From an uncultured Mucilaginibacter sp. (GTDB lineage Bacteria; Bacteroidota; Bacteroidia; Sphingobacteriales; Sphingobacteriaceae), in assembly GCF_946479965.1 (NCBI RefSeq), contig NZ_CAMLHX010000064.1, positions 1-22,975 of the forward strand: 22,975 nucleotides of DNA, read 5' to 3'. Below, one piece after another: positions 1-7,028 of this stretch (position 1 is its first letter; every line of letters begins with the position of its first letter). Below the pieces are notes generated by a model that was not told the origin of the DNA, made no database searches, and worked only from the letters and a program-made list of their open reading frames with translations. The position numbers and the translations under genes were made by a program.

Positions 1-1062
1 GCGATAAACTACGGCGCATCATACATTAAAAGGGTAGATACGCTTAACAACCGTAATTTCTACATCCGCGCAAATCTGCGCTATGGTTTTGCCAACAGGC
101 TGCTGAATGCCAATGCCGCGGTAAACATACCTACAGGAAAATTCATATTGAATGTTAGCGGCGGATCTGACGTTGTGGATATGAACAATACCCTCCCCAT
201 ATCACCTTTTATCAATTCGGTTTATACATTGTTTCAAAGGCAGAATTTCCAAAAGCTGTATCAAAAAACCTTTGCAACGGCGTCGCTTGGCGGGCGCATT
301 GCCGGGGGATGGCAAGGTAGCATGGGCGTAGAGTGGGCCAACAGGCGCTGGTTACCTAATGCTTCCAATTACAGTTTCTTTAACGAGCAAAGAGCATTCA
401 CCTCCAACAACCCGCTTATACCTACTGCTGATGTTCCACTTTTTCCGAATAACAACTCATTTAAAGTACGCTTACGCACCAGCTACAACTTTAGCAATAA
501 GTACGAGACCTATCCGACGGGAAGACGCTATGTGCCCTCAAAGTATCCCAATATTGGCGTAACGTTAACCAAAGGACTTAAAAATATATTAGGATCTGAT
601 GTAGATTATACGCAAGTCTCCGCTGATATTTCGCAATCCAACGTTAGCATGGGGGTTTATGGCAGAACATCTTATTTCTTTTCAGCGGGGAAATTCCTTA
701 ACAACAACAGTCTGTTTTATACCGATTACCACCACTTTACGGGTAACCAGGTTTTGCCATATAAAGATAATATCAATAGTTTTTTGCTGTTAGATTACTA
801 CCGTTTCAGTACGCAGTCCGAATTTATTCAGGGCCATGTTGAACATAACTTTTCGGGCTTTATCACCAATAAGCTGCCTTTAATACGCAAGCTAAAATTA
901 CAGGAGATCTTAAACGTCAACTATCTGTCAACACCCCAACTAAAAAACTATTATGAGGTTGGTGTCGGCTTGCAGTACTTCAGTTTCAGGGTGATGTATG
1001 GCCGCTCCTATAATTCAGGAAGCAATGCCCACTCGGCGTTTAGGATAGGGATTAATTTTTAA
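1..1062 (+). CDS. DUF5686-like outer-membrane protein, C-terminal part
   Basis: The frame is open from base 1, so the gene begins before the window and only about 353 C-terminal residues are visible. No start inside the window should be taken as real. The protein reads as alternating polar and aromatic beta-strands typical of an outer-membrane barrel and ends in phenylalanine (GINF), the usual C-terminal signal for barrel insertion. The segments TDYHHFTGNQ and FSGFITNKLPLIRKLKLQE resemble the end of the Bacteroidota DUF5686 family, whose members usually have an N-terminal carboxypeptidase-like regulatory domain and total about 800 residues; that domain would lie outside the window. The family has no settled function. 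The assignment rests on remembered motif similarity. A different TonB-dependent or FadL-like barrel is possible but less likely. Confidence 0.7.
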   Translation, partial: AINYGASYIKRVDTLNNRNFYIRANLRYGFANRLLNANAAVNIPTGKFILNVSGGSDVVDMNNTLPISPFINSVYTLFQRQNFQKLYQKTFATASLGGRIAGGWQGSMGVEWANRRWLPNASNYSFFNEQRAFTSNNPLIPTADVPLFPNNNSFKVRLRTSYNFSNKYETYPTGRRYVPSKYPNIGVTLTKGLKNILGSDVDYTQVSADISQSNVSMGVYGRTSYFFSAGKFLNNNSLFYTDYHHFTGNQVLPYKDNINSFLLLDYYRFSTQSEFIQGHVEHNFSGFITNKLPLIRKLKLQEILNVNYLSTPQLKNYYEVGVGLQYFSFRVMYGRSYNSGSNAHSAFRIGINF

Positions 1063-1145
1063 TTGAATTAGTAAGTACAGTGTCTAAAATATGCATTTAA
1101 ACGTGTTAAAACTAACCTTTGCAATATATCCACAACTAAAATTAT

Positions 1146-1153
1146 TATCTTAG
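1146..1153 (+). promoter_or_regulatory. candidate -7 box for dapA
   Basis: TATCTTAG matches the Bacteroidota -7 consensus TAnnTTTG at 5 of its 6 fixed positions and lies about 20 nt before the dapA start. A TTTG at 1118-1121 could be the -33 element, but the 24-nt spacing is longer than the usual 19-21. The promoter is inferred. Confidence 0.3.
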
Positions 1154-1172
1154 CGACCTTTTAATTCGGATA

Positions 1173-2054
1173 ATGAACAAATTTTACGGAACGGGTGTAG
1201 CTATAATAACGCCTTTTCAACAAAGCGGAGCGATAGATTTTGATGCCCTTGAAAACCTGATCAATTATTTAATTGAGGGTGGTGTTGAGTATATAGTGTC
1301 TTTAGGCACTACAGGCGAAAATGTTGTATTAAATGCCGAAGAAAAGAAGAAGGTATGGGCATTTACCGCCGAAGTAATAAAGGGACGTATAGGCTTAGTT
1401 GCAGGTATTGGTGGTAATAATACTGCCGAAGTACTTGAACAGATAAAGGCGTTTGATACCGCAGGTTATGATGCTATTCTATCGGCAAGTCCATCATACA
1501 ATAAACCTACCCAGGAGGGTATTTATCAGCATTATAAAGCGATTGCGGAAGCTTCGTCGATACCTGTTATTTTATATAACGTACCGGGACGTACCGGCAG
1601 CAATGTAAGTGCCGAAACTACCGTGCGCCTGGCACATGATTTTAAAAATATCATCGGCACTAAAGAGGCATCGGGCAATTTTGACCAGTTTAACCAAATA
1701 ATGCGCGATAAACCCGAAGGTTTTTTACTGATATCAGGCGATGACCCGGTAACGCTGCCTATGATGGCTTTGGGTGCTGTGGGCGCTATAACTGTTATTG
1801 GCAATGCATTGCCTCGCCAAACATCTGATATGGTTAGAGCAGCGCTTAAAGGTGATTATGTTGCCGCGCAAAAAGCACATCTTAGTATGGTAGAATTTAC
1901 CCGTCTGTGCTTTGCCGAAGGCAGCCCGGCGGGTGTTAAAACGGCTTTGAAGCTGATGGGGGTATGTGGCGACACTGTACGCCTGCCGCTGGTACAGGTT
2001 GGTAGCAACACTGTTGACCTGTTTAAACAAGAGATCAAAAAAATAACCGCATAA
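1173..2054 (+). CDS. dapA: 4-hydroxy-tetrahydrodipicolinate synthase
   Basis: Condenses pyruvate with aspartate semialdehyde, the first committed step to diaminopimelate and lysine, in the cytoplasm. At 293 residues it has the normal length for this TIM-barrel enzyme. Visible family motifs are GTTGEN at residues 45-50, SPSYNKP near 106-112 with the conserved tyrosine 109, YNVPGRTG starting at catalytic Tyr135, and IIGTKEASGN with the Schiff-base lysine at 164. The ATG at 1173 gives the expected N-terminus (FYGTGVAIITPF). The gene is single, followed at once by a strong terminator, and convergent with the Hc1-like gene. Its product feeds the meso-diaminopimelate that MurE of this window should use. 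Paralogues such as N-acetylneuraminate lyase share the fold, but the GTTGE motif and the length favour DapA. Confidence 0.95.
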   Translation: MNKFYGTGVAIITPFQQSGAIDFDALENLINYLIEGGVEYIVSLGTTGENVVLNAEEKKKVWAFTAEVIKGRIGLVAGIGGNNTAEVLEQIKAFDTAGYDAILSASPSYNKPTQEGIYQHYKAIAEASSIPVILYNVPGRTGSNVSAETTVRLAHDFKNIIGTKEASGNFDQFNQIMRDKPEGFLLISGDDPVTLPMMALGAVGAITVIGNALPRQTSDMVRAALKGDYVAAQKAHLSMVEFTRLCFAEGSPAGVKTALKLMGVCGDTVRLPLVQVGSNTVDLFKQEIKKITA

Positions 2055-2055
2055 A

Positions 2056-2082
2056 AAAAGCCTCCGTTTAACGGGGGCTTTT
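2056..2082. terminator. bidirectional intrinsic terminator between dapA and the Hc1-like gene
   Basis: Bases 2056-2067 pair with 2071-2082 in a 12-bp stem (one G-T wobble) around a 3-nt loop, starting two bases after the dapA stop. Read on the plus strand the stem ends in TTTT followed by a T-rich stretch; read on the minus strand it is followed by a run of seven T. It therefore suits both convergent genes, and the U-tract is better in the minus direction. Confidence 0.85.
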
Positions 2083-2120
2083 CTATTTCTTTGCCTGTAG
2101 TCAGCTTTAAAAAAGACTAA

Positions 2121-2297
2121 TTAAGCTTTGTTTTTAGCATCCTGAATTTCCAAACGAATTGCCTGAGCCAGGTTTTTAAGATCTTGCATACCTTTACGCA
2201 CGCGGGTTCCGGCGGCGCTGTTGCCCTTGTTGTAAAACTTGTCTGCATCTGCTTCCAGCGACGCAATTAAGTTCTTTACTTCAGTGAATTTTTCCAT
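2121..2297 (-). CDS. histone H1-like (Hc1 family) small basic protein
   Basis: A 58-residue protein beginning MEKFTEVKNLIASLEADADK and containing FYNKGNSAAGTRVRKGMQDL. It matches what I know of the short Hc1-like proteins of Bacteroidota (Pfam Hc1), which are related to the chlamydial histone-like protein and are presumed to bind DNA. It is lysine-rich and almost wholly helical in character, with no signal peptide or membrane segment. The ATG at 2297 is preceded by a near-perfect Shine-Dalgarno sequence (AAGGAG, spacer about 7 nt), unusual for this phylum and suggestive of strong translation. It stands alone on the minus strand, convergent with dapA and sharing its terminator. DNA binding is inferred from the family and was never shown for this protein. 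Confidence 0.88.
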   Translation of the reverse strand: MEKFTEVKNLIASLEADADKFYNKGNSAAGTRVRKGMQDLKNLAQAIRLEIQDAKNKA

Positions 2298-2347
2298 TTA
2301 ATTACTCCTTTTTAAATATAATTTGAGGTTGTTTGTTTTTGTTAAAG

Positions 2348-2355
2348 CTAATCTA
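2348..2355 (-). promoter_or_regulatory. candidate -7 box for the Hc1-like gene
   Basis: On the minus strand this reads TAGATTAG, one mismatch from TAnnTTTG and the same TAnnTTAG form as the box before dapA. It lies about 50 nt before the start codon, with an A-rich leader that ends in the AAGGAG ribosome site. No clear -33 element is visible; an A/T homopolymer tract lies upstream. Confidence 0.35.
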
Positions 2356-2472
2356 ATACGTTTTATTGAAAAAAAAAATTTTACGTATTAAGTAAAGTGT
2401 TTTTTTGAAAAAATACCACGTTTAAATCCTAAAATGGTTAATTATGAGCAATTTATAGCTTCAGTTTGACAC

Positions 2473-2498
2473 AAAATCAACTCCCGATCTATAGTTGA
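2473..2498 (-). terminator. weak terminator-like hairpin after the alpha-oxoamine synthase gene
   Basis: On the minus strand TCAACT (2498-2493) pairs with AGTTGA (2482-2477) around a 10-nt loop, followed by TTTT. It lies about 35 nt after the stop. The stem is only 6 bp, so the call is tentative. Confidence 0.35.
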
Positions 2499-2531
2499 CA
2501 GGCTTATTACTTAATATTATTTAACAAGTTC

Positions 2532-3776
2532 TTAAACAGCCGCGACTTTATCACTTTTATAAAAACCGGCCTTCAACTTTTCACCCATTTCAGTATAGGC
2601 ATCCAACGTACGCTGCACGTCTTCTAATGAATGCGCCGCGGTAGGAATAAGCCTTAAAATGATCAGTCCTTTTGGAATAACCGGATAAATAACTATTGAA
2701 CAAAATATGCCATAATTTTCGCGGAGATCGCGGGTAAGCGCAGTAGCCTCATATAGGTCACCTTTTAAAAACACAGGGGTAACCATTGTATTGGTAACGC
2801 CAAGGTCAAAACCACGTTCTCTTAAACCGGTTTGCAGAGCGTTGGCAATTGTCCAAAGCTTTTCGCGCAGCTGCGGTTGTGATACCAGCAATTCAAAACG
2901 TTTTTTTAACCCGATTACCATTGGCATTGGTAATGCTTTGGCAAATATTTGCGAACGCATGTTATAGCGCAGGTAATCAACAATTTGCTTATCGGCAGCT
3001 ACAAACCCGCCAATACCTGCCATTGATTTGGCAAAAGTGCCAAAATATACATCAACGCCGTCAATACAGTCCTGCTCTTCGTGTGTGCCCGCCCCTGTTT
3101 TACCCATGGTACCAAAACCATGTGCATCATCAACCAGCATCCTGAAATTAAATTTTTCTTTCAGAGCTACTATATCCTTCAGCCTTCCCTGTGCGCCCGA
3201 CATTCCAAACACACCTTCAGTTATTAATAATATACCGCCGCCGGTTTGCTCTGCTAATTTTGTAGCGCGTTCCAATTGCTTTTCGCAGCTTACAATATCG
3301 TTATGCTGGTACACGTAACGCTTGCCCATGTGCATGCGCAAACCGTCAATTATACATGCGTGTGATTCGGCATCATAAACTATAACATCATTGCGGTCAA
3401 CCAGCGTATCAATTATTGACACCATGCCCTGGTAGCCGTAGTTAAGCAGATAAGCGTCCTCTTTACCTACAAACTTAGCCAGATTGGCCTCTAGCTCTTC
3501 GTGGTGGATTGAATTTCCCGACATCATCCTGGCACCCATTGGGTAGGCCATTCCGTAATCTGCAGCGGCTTTAGCATCAGCTTCCCTAACCTCGGGATGA
3601 TTGGCTAAACCCAGATAGTTATTAAGGCTCCATACCAAGTGCTCTTTCCCGTTAAACATCATGTGGGGTCCTATCTCACCTTCCAACTTAGGGTACGAGA
3701 AATACCCATGCGCCCATTGTTGATGCTGTCCTAACGGACCGCCCATGGTTTTCAAAATCTTATTAAATAAATCCAA
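2532..3776 (-). CDS. PLP-dependent alpha-oxoamine synthase (serine palmitoyltransferase / KBL-like)
   Basis: A fold-type I PLP enzyme of 414 residues that joins an amino acid to an acyl-CoA with decarboxylation. Visible motifs are NNYLGLANHPEV at 52-63, DAESHACIIDG with the PLP-stacking histidine at 139, DDAHGFG with Asp217 and His219, and FGTFAKSMAGIGGF with the Schiff-base lysine at 250. The family includes glycine C-acetyltransferase, 8-amino-7-oxononanoate synthase and serine palmitoyltransferase. In sphingolipid-making Sphingobacteriaceae a lipid role is plausible, but the sequence differs from the classical Sphingobacterium serine palmitoyltransferase I remember, so no symbol is given. 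The start is uncertain: TTG at 3776 gives MDLFNKILKT, which looks family-like, and the first in-frame ATG is at 3746. It follows ftsZ but has its own promoter-like box and a terminator-like hairpin upstream, so it is probably not part of the dcw operon. Confidence 0.85.
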   Translation of the reverse strand: MDLFNKILKTMGGPLGQHQQWAHGYFSYPKLEGEIGPHMMFNGKEHLVWSLNNYLGLANHPEVREADAKAAADYGMAYPMGARMMSGNSIHHEELEANLAKFVGKEDAYLLNYGYQGMVSIIDTLVDRNDVIVYDAESHACIIDGLRMHMGKRYVYQHNDIVSCEKQLERATKLAEQTGGGILLITEGVFGMSGAQGRLKDIVALKEKFNFRMLVDDAHGFGTMGKTGAGTHEEQDCIDGVDVYFGTFAKSMAGIGGFVAADKQIVDYLRYNMRSQIFAKALPMPMVIGLKKRFELLVSQPQLREKLWTIANALQTGLRERGFDLGVTNTMVTPVFLKGDLYEATALTRDLRENYGIFCSIVIYPVIPKGLIILRLIPTAAHSLEDVQRTLDAYTEMGEKLKAGFYKSDKVAAV

Positions 3777-3796
3777 TGTACTGTATTTTAAAATTG

Positions 3797-3804
3797 CAAA
3801 TATA
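3797..3804 (-). promoter_or_regulatory. perfect -7 box (TATATTTG) before the alpha-oxoamine synthase gene
   Basis: The minus strand reads TATATTTG, an exact match to the Bacteroidota TAnnTTTG -7 element, 20 nt before the TTG start and about 50 nt before the first ATG. No clear TTTG -33 element is visible. The upstream sequence belongs to the repeat at 3811-3924. Confidence 0.5.
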
Positions 3805-3810
3805 CGTTTT

Positions 3811-3924
3811 TAGTTCATAGCTCATAGTTGATGGTTCATAGCGCAACTTGATTAAACAAGAAGGGAGAAGCTTGTTAAGCCTCCCCCTTTATACTATTAA
3901 CTATGATCTATCAACCATGAACTA
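3811..3924. repeat. imperfect inverted repeat of the GTTCATGG family
   Basis: Bases 3811-3841 and the reverse complement of 3894-3924 match at 24 of 31 positions, both starting TAGTTCAT. The right arm overlaps the ftsZ stop codon. The core hairpin at 3861-3889 is listed separately. The same family forms the mraY-murD junction at 13514-13605. Confidence 0.75.
3861..3889 (-). terminator. hairpin downstream of ftsZ, probable end of the dcw transcript
   Basis: On the minus strand bases 3889-3877 pair with 3873-3861: 13 continuous base pairs, two of them G-U, around a 3-nt loop. The sequence after it (CTTGTTT) is only a weak U-tract. It lies about 30 nt after the ftsZ stop and before the promoter-like box of the next gene. 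Confidence 0.5.
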
Positions 3925-5550
3925 ATCTACATTATCATGCAGAAATGAGTTGTTGTTTCTAATGCCTGTCCTACCTTCATCATCCGGAAGCAATGAGAAC
4001 CTTGATACCTGTGTCTCATTAGAAGCAGGTGGCTCTTGTAAAGCTATTTCCTTGCGTTTGTAGGCCGGTACATTTTCCATTTCCTGGATGTTACCGCTGC
4101 GCAGTTTCATGCTCAGGTCCTTAAGGCGCATAATCCGCTCGCGCGATTTACGCAGTTGTTCTTCAATAGATTCGTCGGTTTTGTTGTCGTCGGCCCCTTT
4201 TAGTGCTACGGGTGCTATTTCTTCCTGTACCTGTTCTTCTTCCTCTTCCTCAATATCTTCAATCTGCATATCTAACAACGCAGTTGGTTCTGACAGTTTA
4301 AAAGTGAACTCAGGCACATCGCTTTCAGCAGCCTGCGCTATGGGTTCTTCTTCTTGTAGATTGTATTTTACTACATCTGTATCTTCCTCTGTTGCTGCTG
4401 TTGCCTGCGGTTTGGCAAAAAGGTCAAACAGACCTGTTTGTGGCTGCTCCTCTTTTTGATTCTTTAAGTACAGCGCAGTTGCAGGGGCTTCAGTAACCGG
4501 GGTTATAAACTCGTTAACAGGTCTAACCAAGGGCGCATCAGGCACCAGCATAGATACTACTTTTTTGCTGTTGTGCTCTTTCTCACGTTCATCCTTAGTT
4601 TGGAAACCGGTAGCAATTATAGTTACAGATAGCTTATCACCCAAACTCTCATCGCGACAGTTACCCCAGATCAGATCTGCAGATAAACCTGCTTCCTCCT
4701 GTATATAATCGGTAATAATGCTCACCTCGTCCATGGTTACTTCTTTTTCACCCGAACTGATGTTAAGCAATATATACCGTGCTCCTTCTATCTCATTATC
4801 CTTTAATAACGGCGATGCCAACGCGCCTTCAACTGCTTTAAGCGCACGGTTTTCCCCTTCAGCAGCGCAGCTGCCCATTATAGATACGCCGCTGTCTTTC
4901 ATTACAGTGCGCACATCTTTAAAGTCGACGTTTATATAGCCGGGCAGTGTGATTATCTCCGCAATGCCTTTAGCAGCCGTTGTTAATATATTATCAGCCT
5001 GTGCAAAGGCAGAACCTAATGTAAGGTTACCAAATATCTGGCGCAGCCTGTCGTTTGATATTACCAGGTAAGAGTCTACATATTTTTTAAACTCTTCCAT
5101 ACCTTCTTCGGCCTGCATACGACGACGCTTGCCTTCAAAAGAAAATGGGGTGGTTATAATACCAACCGTTAAAATATCCAGTTCGCGGGCGGCTTTGGCA
5201 ATAATAGGGCTTGCACCTGTACCGGTACCTCCACCCATCCCGGCGGTTATAAAAAGCATGCGGGTATTAGTGCCCAGCATTTGCTTTATATCATCAATAT
5301 TCTCAATAGCCGAGTTTTTGCCAACTTCGGGAATAGAGCCTGCGCCCATACCTTCGGTTAAACTTGCACCCAATTGCACCTTGTTTGGGATGGGGCTTAG
5401 CTCAAGCGCCTGTGCATCGGTATTACATATAATAAAGTCGACACCCGTGATGCCTTGCTTGTACATGTGGTTAACCGCGTTGCCACCACCACCGCCAACA
5501 CCAATAACTTTGATGATTGACGATTTTTCTTTTAACATCTCAAATTGCAT
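3922..5550 (-). CDS. ftsZ: cell division protein FtsZ
   Basis: Tubulin-like GTPase that forms the Z ring. The signature GGGTGTG is at residues 106-112, a glycine-rich nucleotide loop (GVGGGGGNAVNHM) at 17-29, and the T7 loop NVDFKDVRTVM near 207-217 supplies catalytic acids. The conserved core ends near residue 318. A long acidic, low-complexity linker of about 210 residues follows, including a run of glutamates (IEEEEEEQVQEE), and then a conserved tail NNNSFLHDNVD, which should contact FtsA and other partners. At 542 residues it is much longer than the 383 of E. coli; long linkers are usual in this phylum. The ATG at 5550 has AAGGAT close upstream. It is the last gene of the dcw cluster, 133 bp after ftsA; that gap holds DnaA-box-like sites. 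Confidence 0.98.
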   Translation of the reverse strand: MQFEMLKEKSSIIKVIGVGGGGGNAVNHMYKQGITGVDFIICNTDAQALELSPIPNKVQLGASLTEGMGAGSIPEVGKNSAIENIDDIKQMLGTNTRMLFITAGMGGGTGTGASPIIAKAARELDILTVGIITTPFSFEGKRRRMQAEEGMEEFKKYVDSYLVISNDRLRQIFGNLTLGSAFAQADNILTTAAKGIAEIITLPGYINVDFKDVRTVMKDSGVSIMGSCAAEGENRALKAVEGALASPLLKDNEIEGARYILLNISSGEKEVTMDEVSIITDYIQEEAGLSADLIWGNCRDESLGDKLSVTIIATGFQTKDEREKEHNSKKVVSMLVPDAPLVRPVNEFITPVTEAPATALYLKNQKEEQPQTGLFDLFAKPQATAATEEDTDVVKYNLQEEEPIAQAAESDVPEFTFKLSEPTALLDMQIEDIEEEEEEQVQEEIAPVALKGADDNKTDESIEEQLRKSRERIMRLKDLSMKLRSGNIQEMENVPAYKRKEIALQEPPASNETQVSRFSLLPDDEGRTGIRNNNSFLHDNVD

Positions 5551-5617
5551 AATCCTTGTTTTTCAGCTACTTGGTATTTGACGATCTATTAGATTAAACC
5601 ATTGTAATAATATAACT

Positions 5618-5659
5618 TTTTCCACAAGCTTTTTCCACAATTGTCTATAATGTGGAAAA
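5618..5659. promoter_or_regulatory. three DnaA-box-like TTTTCCACA sites between ftsA and ftsZ
   Basis: TTTTCCACA occurs on the plus strand at 5618-5626 and 5631-5639 and inverted (TGTGGAAAA) at 5651-5659. The nonamer differs from the classical DnaA box TTATCCACA at one position and equals the form reported as consensus in cyanobacteria. The first two are 13 bp apart, the third is inverted. They lie about 70-110 bp before the ftsZ start, where a regulator of a local ftsZ promoter would bind. DnaA binding is inferred. Confidence 0.55.
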
Positions 5660-5683
5660 GTTAAACGCTTGTTGAAAATTACC

Positions 5684-7027
5684 CTATTTCAAAAAGTCTT
5701 CGTCCTTTATATCATCTTTAATAAACTTCTTTCCGCTCTCTAATATCTTTCCCAACAAACCAAACTTGCGGTCATCGGTATATTTTTGTTTTTCTGTACG
5801 TGCCTCAACCTGCGGAGCAGTTAAGCCGTCGTATTCCATTTTTTGGATACCTTTTATCAACAGACCTATGCCGGTCGCAAACGTCGGACTTTGCATTTCC
5901 TCATAAACATTTTTAGGCAGCATCTCATTTTTTGCCAAATGCTCATTAGGGTATCCAACGCGGCAATCTAACCCGGTAACAAATTCAACTAACTGTGGTA
6001 AATGCTTTAATTGTGCGCCACCGCCGGTTATTACAATACCTGCTATCAGTTTCTTTTCGTAACCGGATGATTTTATCTCGTAGTATACATGCTCAACAAT
6101 CTCTTCCATACGCGCCTGGATAACAAACGCAAGGTTTTTAACCGAGATCTCCTTTGGTTCGCGGCCGCGCAAGCCCGGCACGCATACAATCTCATTCTCG
6201 CGGTTTTCTTCGGCTAATGCAGAACCGAAACGTACTTTAAGCTGCTCTGCTATGTTGCGCATTACTGAGCAGCCTTCGCGGATATCTTCTGTAACGCTGT
6301 TACCACCGAAAGGTATTACCGCGGTATGGCGAATGATGCCCTCGTGAAAGATGGCAACATCGGTAGTACCACCACCAATATCCACCAATACTACACCTGC
6401 TTCTTTTTCTTCGTCGCTTAAAACTGATTCTGATGAAGCCAGTGGCTCCAGTATCAGTTCCTGACTTTCTAAATGCGCTTTGTTAACGCATTTAACTATG
6501 TTTTTTATTGCTGTGACCTGGCCCGCTATGATGTGAAAATTGGCCTCTAAACGTACTCCTGACATGCCAATAGGATCTTTTATCCCCGGCTCACCATCTA
6601 CAGTAAACTCCTGCGGCAATACATGGATGATCTCCTCGCCCGGAGGCATTACCAGGTTGTACATGTCTTCAATCAATTTATCAATGTCCTTGCGGCCAAT
6701 TTCTGATTGAAGATCGCGACGGGTAATTAGGCCCCTGTGCTGCAAGCTTTTTATGTGCTGCCCTGCAATGCCCACGTTTACCACACGTATCTCTACGTTT
6801 GATTGCGTGCCTGCAATATCAACCGCTTGTGCAATGCCCTGTACCGTTTTGTCAATGTTGGATACCACACCGCGCGTTACCCCGGCCGATTCGGCTTTGC
6901 CGACACCCAACACTTCAATTTTACCGTTCTTGCTTCGGCGACCAACTATTGCGCATATTTTGGTAGTCCCGATGTCTAACCCTACTACAATGGGCGAACT
7001 TTTTTCCTGAGTTGAACTTTTATCCAT
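5684..7027 (-). CDS. ftsA: cell division protein FtsA
   Basis: Actin-like ATPase that tethers FtsZ filaments to the membrane and recruits later divisome proteins. The actin-fold motifs are visible: phosphate-1 loop GLDIGTTK at 16-23, phosphate-2 DIGGGTTD at 216-223, and the adenosine motif ITGGGAQLKH at 333-342. The SHS2 (1C) domain lies between the first two, with EEIIHVLPQEFTVDG characteristic of FtsA. The C-terminus (GLLGKILESGKKFIKDDI) could be the membrane-targeting amphipathic helix. Length 447, slightly above E. coli (420). The ATG at 7027 lies one base after the ftsQ stop, so translation is probably coupled. Confidence 0.97.
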   Translation of the reverse strand: MDKSSTQEKSSPIVVGLDIGTTKICAIVGRRSKNGKIEVLGVGKAESAGVTRGVVSNIDKTVQGIAQAVDIAGTQSNVEIRVVNVGIAGQHIKSLQHRGLITRRDLQSEIGRKDIDKLIEDMYNLVMPPGEEIIHVLPQEFTVDGEPGIKDPIGMSGVRLEANFHIIAGQVTAIKNIVKCVNKAHLESQELILEPLASSESVLSDEEKEAGVVLVDIGGGTTDVAIFHEGIIRHTAVIPFGGNSVTEDIREGCSVMRNIAEQLKVRFGSALAEENRENEIVCVPGLRGREPKEISVKNLAFVIQARMEEIVEHVYYEIKSSGYEKKLIAGIVITGGGAQLKHLPQLVEFVTGLDCRVGYPNEHLAKNEMLPKNVYEEMQSPTFATGIGLLIKGIQKMEYDGLTAPQVEARTEKQKYTDDRKFGLLGKILESGKKFIKDDIKDEDFLK

Positions 7028-7028
7028 A

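Noticed and set aside
148..1062. A start codon (TTG at 148) for the first gene
   Set aside because: The frame is open without a stop back to base 1 and encodes continuing beta-barrel sequence, so the gene is cut by the window edge.
1126..1134. Single DnaA-box-like ATATCCACA before dapA
   Set aside because: One isolated site with a mismatch is expected by chance, unlike the cluster of three before ftsZ.
5129..5581. 150-codon open frame opposite ftsZ
   Set aside because: It mirrors the conserved glycine-rich coding of ftsZ on the other strand; low-complexity proline and serine product, no ribosome site.
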